Source: Lachnospiraceae bacterium
GTDB taxonomy: Bacteria; Bacillota; Clostridia; Lachnospirales; Lachnospiraceae
Direction of reading: 5' to 3'
Assembly: GCA_017635395.1 (NCBI GenBank)
Contig: JAGBLN010000022.1
Location: 1 to 64,000 of the forward strand
DNA length: 64,000 nucleotides
The notes under the pieces are model-generated. The model searched no databases. It saw only the letters and a list, made by a program, of their open reading frames with translations, and was not told the origin of the DNA. The translations under genes and the position numbers were made by a program. The first letter of the stretch is position 1, and each line of letters starts with the position of its first letter. Positions 1 through 8,005 of this stretch are shown piece after piece.

Positions 1-540
1 GGAAAGGCAGAGGGCAGATGGCCCAATGCTGCAGGTCCTGCAGGCTCATCATCAACAACAACAGTAGTAACGCAGCCTACCGGACTTCTTACAACAGCAG
101 GCACATATCTTCCTGAAGAATATGTTTACAACAAGATAATGGGAAGAAAGAATGTTCCCGGATATACAGAGGGTACATATTATACTAATGGAACTCACTA
201 CTATAATACGGTTTACTGTGAAGGCTATGGCCCTGGACATTTCCTTGGAATGGGCTGCTATGGATACATGATGGATATGCTTGAGTATGCAACTGACTAT
301 CAGTGCCCTATAGTTCAGATTCCTGCGTCCTGGAATAACCTTCCTGTACTGCATGTAGGTGACAGCCCCCGTACCAACAATGACCAGCATACTGTTGTCA
401 TAACAGAAGTACATGCTGACGGACATACAGTAACGGTTACTGAGGCAAACTATAATTCAAGCGTGCACTGGGGAAGAGTGATAGACCTTGCTAATCCCAG
501 CACAGGACTTGTATACATCGATACCATCTGGGCAAGATAA
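1..540 (+). CDS. Secreted CHAP-like cysteine peptidase/amidase, C-terminal part
   Basis: The reading frame is open from the first base, so the gene starts upstream; 179 codons are visible. The first 40 or so residues are a Gly/Ser/Thr/Pro-rich linker. The rest resembles the core of a CHAP/NlpC-type papain-fold domain: a candidate catalytic Cys in GMGCYGYM, a His in DQHTVVI followed by a beta-strand run, and an Asn/Glu element in TEANYN. Such domains usually cut peptidoglycan cross-links or act as amidases outside the cell. The signal peptide and any binding modules lie beyond the window. The fold assignment rests on motif spacing only, and other papain-like families are possible. Confidence 0.6.
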   Translation, partial: GKAEGRWPNAAGPAGSSSTTTVVTQPTGLLTTAGTYLPEEYVYNKIMGRKNVPGYTEGTYYTNGTHYYNTVYCEGYGPGHFLGMGCYGYMMDMLEYATDYQCPIVQIPASWNNLPVLHVGDSPRTNNDQHTVVITEVHADGHTVTVTEANYNSSVHWGRVIDLANPSTGLVYIDTIWAR

Positions 541-572
541 TAATTTAAAACTAAGCTTTATAAAAATGCAAC

Positions 573-596
573 GGCCGTTCACCCTTGTGGACGGCC
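573..596 (+). other. GC-rich hairpin between the CHAP gene and alaS
   Basis: Ten-base-pair stem GGCCGTTCAC / GTGGACGGCC with one G-U pair and a CCTT loop, 33 bases after the CHAP stop codon. What follows is AT-rich (ATATTTAA) but has no true T-run, so it may be a weak terminator for the upstream gene or a 5' leader hairpin of alaS. It ends just before the alaS ribosome binding site AAGGAGG at 603-609. Confidence 0.5.
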
Positions 597-619
597 ATAT
601 TTAAGGAGGATTTTCTGTA

Positions 620-3295
620 ATGGAGAAGTATGGCGTTAACGAACTGAGAAGAATGTATCTTGAGTTCTTTGAGAGCAAGGATCATCTTAAGATGAACAGC
701 TTTTCCCTTGTTCCCCACAATGATAAGTCGCTTTTGCTGATAAATGCCGGAATGGCACCGCTTAAGCCTTATTTCACGGGACTGGAAACTCCTCCGAGAA
801 AAAGAGTGACAACCTGTCAGAAATGTGTCCGTACCGGTGACATCGATAATGTAGGTAAGACTGCAAGACACCTGACATTTTTCGAGATGCTGGGCAATTT
901 CTCTTTCGGCGATTATTTCAAGCACGAGGCTATAAAGTGGAGCTGGGAGTTCCTTACCGAGACTGTTGGCATGGATCCGGACAGGCTTTATCCTTCCATT
1001 TACGGTGAGGATGACGAGGCTTTCGAGATCTGGAACAAGGAAATCGGAATTCCTGCTGAAAAGATCACAAGGTTCTACCGTGATCCCGAGACAGGCGAGT
1101 GCGACAATTTCTGGGAACATGGTGCAGGTCCCTGCGGTCCCTGTTCAGAGATTTATTATGACCGCGGAATAAAGTACGGCTGCGGAAAGCCTGACTGCAA
1201 GGTTGGCTGTGACTGCGACAGGTTTATGGAAGTCTGGAACAATGTGTTCACGCAGTTCGACGGAGACGGCAAGGGCGGATATACGGAGCTTGCAAATAAG
1301 AACATAGATACAGGAATGGGACTTGAGAGACTGGCTGTTGTTGTCCAGGATGTTGATTCCGTATTCGATATCGATACCATGAAGGCAATCCGTGACAGGA
1401 TATGCACACTGGCCGGGGCAACATACCAGACGGATGAGGAAAAGGATGTTTCCATAAGGCTTATTACCGACCATATCAGAAGCTCGACCTTCATGATCTC
1501 AGACGGCATCATGCCTTCCAATGAAGGAAGGGGCTATGTGCTGAGGCGTATAATCAGGCGTGCTGCAAGACACGGCAGGAAGCTTGGCATAGACGGACTC
1601 TTTATGGCAGAGCTTGCCAAGACCGTTATAAATGAATCAAAGGACGGTTATCCCGAGCTTGATGAAAAGAAGGATTTCATACTGAATGTCCTTACAAAAG
1701 AGGAGCAGGCATTTGATAAGACCATCGATCAGGGACTTAATATCCTTGCGACAATGGAAGACGATATGAAGGCAAAGGGCGCAAAGACACTTTCCGGTGA
1801 TGATGCATTCAAGCTTTACGATACATACGGATTCCCTTTGGACCTTACCATCGAGATCCTTTCAGAAAAAGGCTTCGATGTAGATAAGGAAGGCTTTGAC
1901 AAGGCAATGCAGAACCAGAAGGATACTGCAAGGAAGGCAAGGAAGGTTACCACATATATGGGTGCCGATGCATCCGTATTTGACGGATATACTGCGGCTA
2001 CCGAGTTTACAGGATATGATACCCTGGTACAGAAGGCTGCCATTGCCATCATGTCAAAGGATGAGGAAGTTGACGGCAAGACTGTTTCAGAGCTTACGGA
2101 TATCCTTGCTGAGGGACAGAACGGAACCATCATTGCGGACAAGACATCCTTCTATGCTACCATGGGTGGTCAGGAATCCGATAAGGGTGTGATACGGACT
2201 GCAGATGGTGAATTCAATGTAACCGGAGTTGAGAAACTGGTAGGTAATAAGTATGCTCATCACGGTGTAGTGGTAAGCGGAATGATAAGGAAGGGGAGCG
2301 AAGCTGAGTTTTCGGTTGATAAGGATCTCAGAAGCGCAACCTGTAAAAACCACAGTGCAACCCATCTGCTTCAGAAGGCTCTCCGTGATGTGCTGGGAAG
2401 CCATGTAGAACAGCAGGGTTCATACCAGGACGGCGAAAGGACAAGATTTGACTTTTCACACTTCCAGGCTATGACGGCTGAGGAATTAAAAAAGGTTGAG
2501 GATATCGTCAATGAGAAGATCGCTGAAGGCATTCCCGTAGAGACTGCTGTAATGAGCGTGGAAGAAGCCAAGAAGACCGGTGCAATGGCTCTCTTTGGCG
2601 AGAAATACGGCGAGACCGTAAGGGTAGTTTCCATGGGAGATTTTTCCAAGGAATTCTGCGGAGGTACCCATGTAAAGAATACCTCTGACATAGGCCAGTT
2701 TAAGATACTGTCAGAGAACGGCGTTGCTGCAGGCGTGCGCAGGGTGGAGGCTATAACAGGCGCTAATGTACGCAAGTACTACAGTGAGCTTGAGGCAAAG
2801 TCAAATGAAGCCGCAGCTCTTTTAAAGACCACGCCTTTCGAATTGGCTGACCATATAAAGAAGCTGCAGGAAGAACTGCGTGCATTAAAGAGCGAGAATA
2901 CATCCTTAAAGAGCAAGGCTGCTTCGGGACAGCTTGACGACATAATGGATAAGGTGGTAGAGATCTCAGGCGTTAAGTTCCTTGCTGCTGAGGTGAAGGG
3001 TGCTGATATGAACAGCCTCCGTGATTTAGGCGACAAGCTTAAGGAAAAGCTGGGAACCGGCGTGATCCTGCTTGCGTCTGAGACTGACGGAAAAGTTAAT
3101 CTTGTTTCCATGGCAACCGATGATGCCATAGGAAAGGGCGCCCATGCGGGCAACCTTATAAAGGGTGTTGCCGCACTTGTTGGAGGAGGCGGCGGCGGAA
3201 GGCCCAATATGGCCCAGGCCGGCGGAAAGAATCCTGCAGGCATACCTGCTGCACTTAAGGAAGCGGTTAATGTGGTAACGGGACAGATTGGATAA
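620..3295 (+). CDS. alaS: Alanyl-tRNA synthetase
   Basis: Charges tRNA-Ala with alanine in the cytoplasm. The 891-residue length is normal for bacterial AlaRS. The N-terminal class II catalytic core starts near residue 5 and includes FFESKDH and the GMGLERLA motif 3 region. The editing domain carries the zinc-binding HSATHLL and CGGTH motifs. A coiled-coil and C-terminal DHHA1-type domain ends in a Gly-rich GGGGGGRP segment. ATG start with AAGGAGG about 10 bases upstream. No T-box antitermination leader fits in the 79 bases upstream, which hold only one short hairpin. Confidence 0.97.
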   Translation: MEKYGVNELRRMYLEFFESKDHLKMNSFSLVPHNDKSLLLINAGMAPLKPYFTGLETPPRKRVTTCQKCVRTGDIDNVGKTARHLTFFEMLGNFSFGDYFKHEAIKWSWEFLTETVGMDPDRLYPSIYGEDDEAFEIWNKEIGIPAEKITRFYRDPETGECDNFWEHGAGPCGPCSEIYYDRGIKYGCGKPDCKVGCDCDRFMEVWNNVFTQFDGDGKGGYTELANKNIDTGMGLERLAVVVQDVDSVFDIDTMKAIRDRICTLAGATYQTDEEKDVSIRLITDHIRSSTFMISDGIMPSNEGRGYVLRRIIRRAARHGRKLGIDGLFMAELAKTVINESKDGYPELDEKKDFILNVLTKEEQAFDKTIDQGLNILATMEDDMKAKGAKTLSGDDAFKLYDTYGFPLDLTIEILSEKGFDVDKEGFDKAMQNQKDTARKARKVTTYMGADASVFDGYTAATEFTGYDTLVQKAAIAIMSKDEEVDGKTVSELTDILAEGQNGTIIADKTSFYATMGGQESDKGVIRTADGEFNVTGVEKLVGNKYAHHGVVVSGMIRKGSEAEFSVDKDLRSATCKNHSATHLLQKALRDVLGSHVEQQGSYQDGERTRFDFSHFQAMTAEELKKVEDIVNEKIAEGIPVETAVMSVEEAKKTGAMALFGEKYGETVRVVSMGDFSKEFCGGTHVKNTSDIGQFKILSENGVAAGVRRVEAITGANVRKYYSELEAKSNEAAALLKTTPFELADHIKKLQEELRALKSENTSLKSKAASGQLDDIMDKVVEISGVKFLAAEVKGADMNSLRDLGDKLKEKLGTGVILLASETDGKVNLVSMATDDAIGKGAHAGNLIKGVAALVGGGGGGRPNMAQAGGKNPAGIPAALKEAVNVVTGQIG

Positions 3296-3344
3296 TATGC
3301 CGGCATGACCTAATATTCGCACTTCATATTCGTGAAAGTTCTTC

Positions 3345-3374
3345 TTGACTTGTATGCAGGAATAAAGGTATAAT
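3345..3374 (+). promoter_or_regulatory. Promoter for rpsU
   Basis: TTGACT (3345-3350), an 18-bp spacer and a perfect TATAAT (3369-3374). The expected transcription start is near 3381, about 65 bases before the rpsU ATG. Confidence 0.75.
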
Positions 3375-3381
3375 GGACATC

Positions 3382-3411
3382 GTGCATGAAAGCCTTATTC
3401 AGTCGGTGCAC
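3382..3411 (+). promoter_or_regulatory. Hairpin at the 5' end of the rpsU leader
   Basis: GTGCATGAA (3382-3390) pairs with TTCA (3398-3401) and, across a five-base bulge GTCGG, with TGCAC (3407-3411). It would form at the very 5' end of the transcript from the promoter above. It may stabilise the mRNA or be a ribosomal-protein autoregulatory site; this is inferred from pairing alone. Confidence 0.4.
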
Positions 3412-3445
3412 TTAATTATGGCTGAGAGGGAGGTTGAATCAGACA

Positions 3446-3622
3446 ATGGCAAAAATCGAAGTTAAGCCCAATGAGGATCTTGAGAGCGCTCTTCGCCGTT
3501 TCAAGAGAAGTTGTGCTAAGGCCGGTATCCAGCAGGAAATCCGCAAGCGCGAGCATTATGAGAAGCCCAGCGTAAAGCGTAAGAAGAAATCCGAAGCTGC
3601 GAGAAAGCGTAAATATAGCTAA
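3446..3622 (+). CDS. rpsU: 30S ribosomal protein S21 (bS21)
   Basis: A 58-residue, very basic protein of the small ribosomal subunit, close to the mRNA-binding platform. The N-terminus [20 protein letters not shown] and the Lys/Arg-rich tail are typical of bS21. The ATG at 3446 is chosen; an in-frame TTG at 3434 directly abuts the GGGAGG sequence and would leave no room for ribosome binding. The gene is monocistronic, with its own promoter and a strong terminator directly downstream. Confidence 0.97.
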   Translation: MAKIEVKPNEDLESALRRFKRSCAKAGIQQEIRKREHYEKPSVKRKKKSEAARKRKYS

Positions 3623-3636
3623 GCTTTAAATTCAAG

Positions 3637-3667
3637 AACCGTCCGGAATTTCCGGGCGGTTTTTTTT
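3637..3667 (+). terminator. Rho-independent terminator of rpsU
   Basis: Stem AACCGTCCGG / CCGGGCGGTT with one G-U pair, followed by a run of eight T. Confidence 0.93.
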
Positions 3668-3714
3668 GTTGACAAATTCGATGTTATGTAATCTTTTCAA
3701 GCAACAATATCTTG

Positions 3715-3723
3715 TGATATAAT
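3715..3723 (+). promoter_or_regulatory. Extended -10 promoter for the metallophosphoesterase
   Basis: TGATATAAT, a TGn extended -10 with a perfect TATAAT at 3718-3723. No convincing -35 at 16-18 bp; a TTGACA at 3669-3674 is too far upstream to pair with it. Confidence 0.55.
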
Positions 3724-3761
3724 CCACAAGCGTAGCTAAATATAGTGAGAGGTGAGGGCTT

Positions 3762-4634
3762 TTGGGCTTTATTCTATTCATATTTTCGGCCTGCTTTGCT
3801 TTTTTCACTGGAGTGATAATAAGCGATGTGAATGATTTCTGCGTCACGGGATACAGGCTGAAATCAAAAAAGATAAAGAAACGGGTGCGTTTCGTACAGA
3901 TTACGGACCTTCACGGTAAGGAATTCGGACCGGATAACAAACGGCTGGCGGCGGCAGTAGACAGGCTTAAGCCGGATTTTGTGATAATGAGCGGCGATAT
4001 CATGTCAGGAAAGAACCTGGGCCGAACTTCAGAATCAACTGTTGATACGGCAGAGAGCCTGATAAGGAAGCTGTCACTTAAGTATCCCGTTTATTTTGCA
4101 CCGGGCAACCATGAGCAGAGAGTGGAATGGCTGCCGGATCTTTTCTCCTTTACCTATAAGGAAATGATGGAAAGGTTTGCAAAAGCAGGAGCTAAGGTCC
4201 TGGATAATGATGAATACATAAGGATTGGCGACGGTATCTGTATTAAAGGCCTGGCGCTGCATAAGGATTATTACCTGAAAAAGCGGAAAGGACGGCTGCC
4301 TTTTGCCTACCTGGATTCTGCGGTGGGGAAACTGGATGAAAAGTATTTTAATATACTCATAGCCCACACCCCGGAATATATACGGGATTATGCAGGCTGG
4401 GGCGCAGACCTGACACTTTCCGGGCATTACCACGGCGGAATCATGAAACTGCCGTTCATAGGCGGCGTGATATCGCCGAAGTTCAGGCTTTTTCCTGAAT
4501 ATACTTTCGGCATGTTTAACGAGTGCGGAAAGAAGCAGATAGTAAGCTGCGGATTAGGAACACATACACTGCCGGTGAGGGTGTTTAATCCGGGAGAGCT
4601 GGTGTGCGTGGATCTTCTGCCGGACAAAAAATAA
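3762..4634 (+). CDS. Membrane-anchored metallophosphoesterase (YkuE/YaeI-like)
   Basis: A 290-residue protein with an N-terminal membrane segment (about residues 1-18) and a calcineurin-like phosphoesterase domain. The full metal-ligand set is visible: ITDLHG, MSGDIMSG, APGNHEQ, IAHTPE and SGHYHGG. Relatives of this type hydrolyse phosphoesters at the membrane (YaeI acts on UDP-diacylglucosamine-like substrates), but the substrate here is unknown. TTG start, chosen because AGGTGAG lies 5 bases upstream and no better codon exists before the membrane segment. It stands alone between the rpsU terminator and the scpA promoter. Confidence 0.88.
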   Translation: MGFILFIFSACFAFFTGVIISDVNDFCVTGYRLKSKKIKKRVRFVQITDLHGKEFGPDNKRLAAAVDRLKPDFVIMSGDIMSGKNLGRTSESTVDTAESLIRKLSLKYPVYFAPGNHEQRVEWLPDLFSFTYKEMMERFAKAGAKVLDNDEYIRIGDGICIKGLALHKDYYLKKRKGRLPFAYLDSAVGKLDEKYFNILIAHTPEYIRDYAGWGADLTLSGHYHGGIMKLPFIGGVISPKFRLFPEYTFGMFNECGKKQIVSCGLGTHTLPVRVFNPGELVCVDLLPDKK

Positions 4635-4652
4635 GAATCTGTTCCGTGAGTT

Positions 4653-4680
4653 TTGTCTACTGGAAACAGGACGATATAAA
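4653..4680 (+). promoter_or_regulatory. Putative promoter for scpAB
   Basis: TTGTCT (4653-4658), 16-bp spacer, TATAAA (4675-4680), about 28 bases before the scpA ATG. Confidence 0.55.
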
Positions 4681-4708
4681 TTAATTGATTTAGTAAGGAG
4701 TCAGTATT

Positions 4709-5494
4709 ATGCCATTATCAATCAAGCTTGAAGTTTTTGAAGGCCCTCTTGACCTTCTTATGCATCTGATAGAAAAGAATAAAGTGGATATATATGATAT
4801 CCCGATCGTGGAAATAACAGACCAGTACCTGGAGTATCTCCATGCCATGGAGCAGAGCGACATGAATGTAATGAGTGAATTCATTGTCATGGCTGCGACA
4901 CTTATAGACATAAAATGCCGTATGCTTCTGCCTAAGGAAGTAAATGAAGAAGGCGAAGAAGAAGATCCCAGGGCAGAGCTGGTGGAAAAGCTGCTTGAGT
5001 ACAAGATGTACAAGTACATGGCCTACGAGCTTAAGGACAGGTATGTTGATGCAGGCAAGAGCGTTTTCAAGGAGCCGACTCTTCCCAAGGAAGTTGAGGA
5101 ATACAGGGCACCTCTTGACTATGATGATCTGCTGCGGGATGTGAACCTGATGAAGCTTACTGAAATCTACAACGGCATCCTTAAGCGTGCCGAGGACAGG
5201 ATCGATCCCATAAGGAGCAAATTCGGTAATATCACCAAGGATGAGGTTTCACTGGAAGGCAAGCAGACACAGATCATCAGGTACCTGAACGAGCATGAGA
5301 TCTGTTCCTTCAGGGAGCTGCTGGAAGGCCAGTACAGCAAGCTGGACATAATCGTAAGTTTCCTGGTTGTGCTTGAGCTAATTAAGATCGGCCAGATCGT
5401 CATAAAGCAGGACAATATCTTTGATGACATACTTATCGAGAGGGCTCCGGATGCAGGCGAGATAAGTCTGGAAAGCAGCTTTGCTATACTGTAA
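4709..5494 (+). CDS. scpA: Segregation and condensation protein A
   Basis: A 261-residue kleisin that bridges the heads of the SMC dimer in bacterial condensin. The N-terminal SMC-neck binding part contains the hallmark FEGPLDLLMHLIEK (residues 9-22), and the C-terminal winged-helix region contains SFRELLEG. ATG start after AAGGAG. scpB follows 40 bases later in the same direction, the usual operon arrangement, so the two partners are probably made together. Confidence 0.95.
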   Translation: MPLSIKLEVFEGPLDLLMHLIEKNKVDIYDIPIVEITDQYLEYLHAMEQSDMNVMSEFIVMAATLIDIKCRMLLPKEVNEEGEEEDPRAELVEKLLEYKMYKYMAYELKDRYVDAGKSVFKEPTLPKEVEEYRAPLDYDDLLRDVNLMKLTEIYNGILKRAEDRIDPIRSKFGNITKDEVSLEGKQTQIIRYLNEHEICSFRELLEGQYSKLDIIVSFLVVLELIKIGQIVIKQDNIFDDILIERAPDAGEISLESSFAIL

Positions 5495-5534
5495 ACTGTT
5501 TGTCTAAAAACTATGAAAAAGGAATTTTGACAGG

Positions 5535-6458
5535 ATGGAAGAACTGAACAACGAAAATATAAATGAAGAAGTAATGGAAAAGAATGCTGAGAATTTCACA
5601 GAGGAAGTCGCTGCAGAAACGGATGCTGAAGAGACAGCTGTGACTGAAGATGCCATTGAAGAAGCAGAGATTTCTGAAGATGATGAAGCAGCAGAGGAGA
5701 CCGATGCTGATGCAACGGCTGAGGCTGAGTCGGACGATGTTGAAACTGCGGATGATAGCAAAGCAGAGGATGTTTCTGAAAATGATGAGCCGGCTGAAGA
5801 TGCGGCTCAGGCAGATGATGCTGCAGACAGCGAATCAGAGGATTCTCAGGCGGTGACCAAGCCAGCGCATCCTGAGGCTGCCCTTGAAGCAATACTTTTT
5901 GCATATGGAAATTCTGTTTCGTCTGAGAGACTCTGCGAAGTGCTCTGCCTTACGGAGGAGGAGCTTGAGGAGGTTGTTTCAAATCTAGAAAAACAGTACG
6001 CCGAGGAAGGCCGCGGCATAAATATCGTCCGTCTGGAGGACTCCTTTCAGCTGGGCACAAAGGCTGAATATTATGACAGGCTTGTAAAACTTGCAAAACA
6101 TCCGAAGAGATATTCTCTTACGGATTCTGTAATCGAGACTCTTTCCATTGTTGCATATAAGCAGCCCGTCACCAAATCCGAGATCGAGAAGATTCGCGGC
6201 GTAAGTGCGGACCATGCCATAAACCGTCTTGTGGAGTACGAGCTCATAGAAGAAGTGGGCCGTCTTGAGGCACCTGGAAAGCCACTGCTTTTCGGTACTA
6301 CTGAGCAGTTCTTAAGGGCTTTTGGCGTAACAAGCATAAGCGAGCTGCCCGAGATGAGCGAGGACTTAAAGGAGACTTTCAAGGCCGAGGCTGAGCAGGA
6401 GGCTCTGGGCGGTGACAACGACGACGGGGATGATACGGGAATAATCGTAGATATCTGA
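5535..6458 (+). CDS. scpB: Segregation and condensation protein B with long acidic N-terminus
   Basis: Partner of ScpA in the SMC complex. The family core of two winged-helix domains begins at about residue 111 (AHPEAALEAILFAYG) and contains YSLTDSVIETLSIVAYKQPVTK. Before it are about 108 residues made almost wholly of Glu, Asp, Ala, Ser and Thr, whereas typical ScpB proteins are about 180-200 residues with no such tail. The ATG at 5535 is the only upstream start that can be seen; an internal start just before the core is not supported by an ATG or a binding site. The C-terminus is also acidic. Confidence 0.93.
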   Translation: MEELNNENINEEVMEKNAENFTEEVAAETDAEETAVTEDAIEEAEISEDDEAAEETDADATAEAESDDVETADDSKAEDVSENDEPAEDAAQADDAADSESEDSQAVTKPAHPEAALEAILFAYGNSVSSERLCEVLCLTEEELEEVVSNLEKQYAEEGRGINIVRLEDSFQLGTKAEYYDRLVKLAKHPKRYSLTDSVIETLSIVAYKQPVTKSEIEKIRGVSADHAINRLVEYELIEEVGRLEAPGKPLLFGTTEQFLRAFGVTSISELPEMSEDLKETFKAEAEQEALGGDNDDGDDTGIIVDI

Positions 6459-6497
6459 AAAAATACAAAAATTTTTCTATTATTTGTAGGTTCTTTG

Positions 6498-6506
6498 TGT
6501 TATAAT
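6498..6506 (+). promoter_or_regulatory. Extended -10 promoter of the decarboxylase operon
   Basis: TGTTATAAT with a perfect TATAAT at 6501-6506, no clear -35, about 87 bases before the first start codon of the operon. Confidence 0.65.
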
Positions 6507-6524
6507 CGACTTTGCATGTGAATA

Positions 6525-6560
6525 TGTAAAAGGTCATTGATTTGGCCATAACATTTTACA
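6525..6560 (+). promoter_or_regulatory. Leader stem-loop of the decarboxylase operon
   Basis: TGTAAAA (6525-6531) pairs with TTTTACA (6554-6560). Inside it GGTCA (6532-6536) pairs with TGGCC (6543-6547), leaving a one-sided ATAACA bulge and a TTGATT loop. It sits in the 5' leader between the extended -10 and the GGAGG site. The role is unknown; it could equally be a bipartite operator. Confidence 0.35.
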
Positions 6561-6592
6561 AAATATCTAAGTAATCAAGTGGAGGTAAAAGG

Positions 6593-7984
6593 ATGAGTAG
6601 TTCAACAGGCTCGGCGAGTGATCGTATCAATGCGTTACTCGATGACAAAAGTTTCGTTGAGATCGGTGCGAAAGTGACAGCACGCGCTACCGATTTTGAT
6701 CTGAAACAGAACTTTGCTCCGTCAGACGGTGTTGTTACCGGATACGGAAGCATCGAAGGAAAGCCCGTCTATGTATTCAGCCAGGACGCTGCAGTTCTCG
6801 GTGGAAGCATAGGTGAGATGCATGCTAAAAAGATCACAGGACTTTATGATCTGGCACTGAAGACCGGTACACCGGTTGTAGGTATCATCGATTCCACAGG
6901 CGTAAGACTGCAGGAGTCAACAGATGCCCTCAATGCACTGGCAGAGATTTACAGCAAGCAGGCTTATGCCAAGGGTGTTGTACTTCAGATCATGGCTGTT
7001 TTCGGCAACTGCGGAGGCGGACTTGCTTTTTCAACAGCTATGAGTGATTTCACATTCATGGAAGAAAAGGAAGGAAAGCTTTTTGTAAATTCTCCCAACT
7101 CAGTTGACGGAAACTACACAGAGAAGTGCGACACATCTTCTGCTGATTTCCAGGGCAAGGAGTCAGGAAATGCTGATTTTGTCGGAAGCGCCGATGAAAT
7201 CTATGCATCCATAAGAAAACTTGTTTCCATACTGCCTTCCAACAACGAGGAACTGGCTGTTACGGATACAAATGATGATCTGAACAGAAAGACACCGGAT
7301 ATCACCGGTGCTATCGGAGATACTTCAATTCTTCTTTCACAGATTGCTGATGATAATGATTTTATAGAGTGCAAGGCCGGTTATGCCAAGGATATGGTGA
7401 CAGGTTTCATCCTTCTTGACGGCATGACAGTAGGCTGTGTTGCAAACAGAACTGAGATTATCGGTGATGACGGAAAGGTGGCTGAGAAATTTGATGCTGT
7501 CATTTCCGCAAACGGTGCATCCAAGGCTGCAGATTTCGTATATTTCTGCGACAGCTTCGGAATCCCTGTACTTACTGTTACCAATGTTAAAGGTTTCAAG
7601 GCATGCATGTGCTCAGAGAAGCGTGTGGCAAGGGCAGTGGCCGAGCTTACACATGCTTTCGCAAATTGCGATGTAGCAAGAGTAAACCTTATAACAGGCA
7701 AGGCTCTGGGGTCTGCTTATGCAGTAATGAATTCAAAGGGACTTGGCTGCGACCTTACATATGCATGGCCTGATGCTGAAATCGGACCCATGGATGCAAA
7801 GCTTGCTGCTAAGCTTATGTATGACGGAAAGGATGCAGCACTTATCGATGAGAAGGCTAAGGAATATGCCGCACTTCAGAACAGCGCTGAGTCTGCTGCA
7901 AAGCGTGGCTATGTAGACAGCATCATCGATCCTGCTGATACAAGAAAGCATCTTGTTTACGCATTCGAAATGTTATTTGCATAA
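6593..7984 (+). CDS. Biotin-dependent acyl-CoA carboxyltransferase (MmdA/12S-like)
   Basis: A 463-residue two-domain crotonase-fold carboxyltransferase of the COG4799 type, related to methylmalonyl-CoA decarboxylase alpha and propionyl-CoA carboxylase beta. The N domain has SDGVVTGYGSIEGKPVYV and the oxyanion loop FGNCGGGLAFSTAM. The C domain has GKALGSAYAVMNSKGLG and AEIGPMD. It is about 50 residues shorter than typical MmdA. The segment that normally reads DSGGARIQEG is DSTGVRLQES here (residues 100-109), so the substrate need not be methylmalonyl-CoA. It is first in an operon with a biotin carrier and membrane subunits, and should move CO2 from an acyl-CoA to biotin, or the reverse. Confidence 0.88.
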   Translation: MSSSTGSASDRINALLDDKSFVEIGAKVTARATDFDLKQNFAPSDGVVTGYGSIEGKPVYVFSQDAAVLGGSIGEMHAKKITGLYDLALKTGTPVVGIIDSTGVRLQESTDALNALAEIYSKQAYAKGVVLQIMAVFGNCGGGLAFSTAMSDFTFMEEKEGKLFVNSPNSVDGNYTEKCDTSSADFQGKESGNADFVGSADEIYASIRKLVSILPSNNEELAVTDTNDDLNRKTPDITGAIGDTSILLSQIADDNDFIECKAGYAKDMVTGFILLDGMTVGCVANRTEIIGDDGKVAEKFDAVISANGASKAADFVYFCDSFGIPVLTVTNVKGFKACMCSEKRVARAVAELTHAFANCDVARVNLITGKALGSAYAVMNSKGLGCDLTYAWPDAEIGPMDAKLAAKLMYDGKDAALIDEKAKEYAALQNSAESAAKRGYVDSIIDPADTRKHLVYAFEMLFA

Positions 7985-8005
7985 AGCTAAGGAGAGGTTT
8001 TGATT

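Noticed and set aside
541..619. T-box leader for alaS
   Set aside because: Only 79 bases are available and no specifier loop or T-box sequence is visible; only a simple hairpin is present.
551..1120. Long open frame on the - strand opposite the alaS start
   Set aside because: It lies wholly opposite well-supported alaS motifs and has no ribosome binding site or recognisable domain; it is a shadow of the real gene.
2779..3306. Open frame of 175 codons on the - strand opposite the alaS 3' end
   Set aside because: Its Pro/Ser/Ala-rich composition mirrors the Gly/Ala/Lys codons of alaS; no start signals.
3669..3674. TTGACA as the -35 of the metallophosphoesterase promoter
   Set aside because: It lies 43 bases from the TATAAT at 3718 and directly follows the rpsU terminator; spacing is incompatible.
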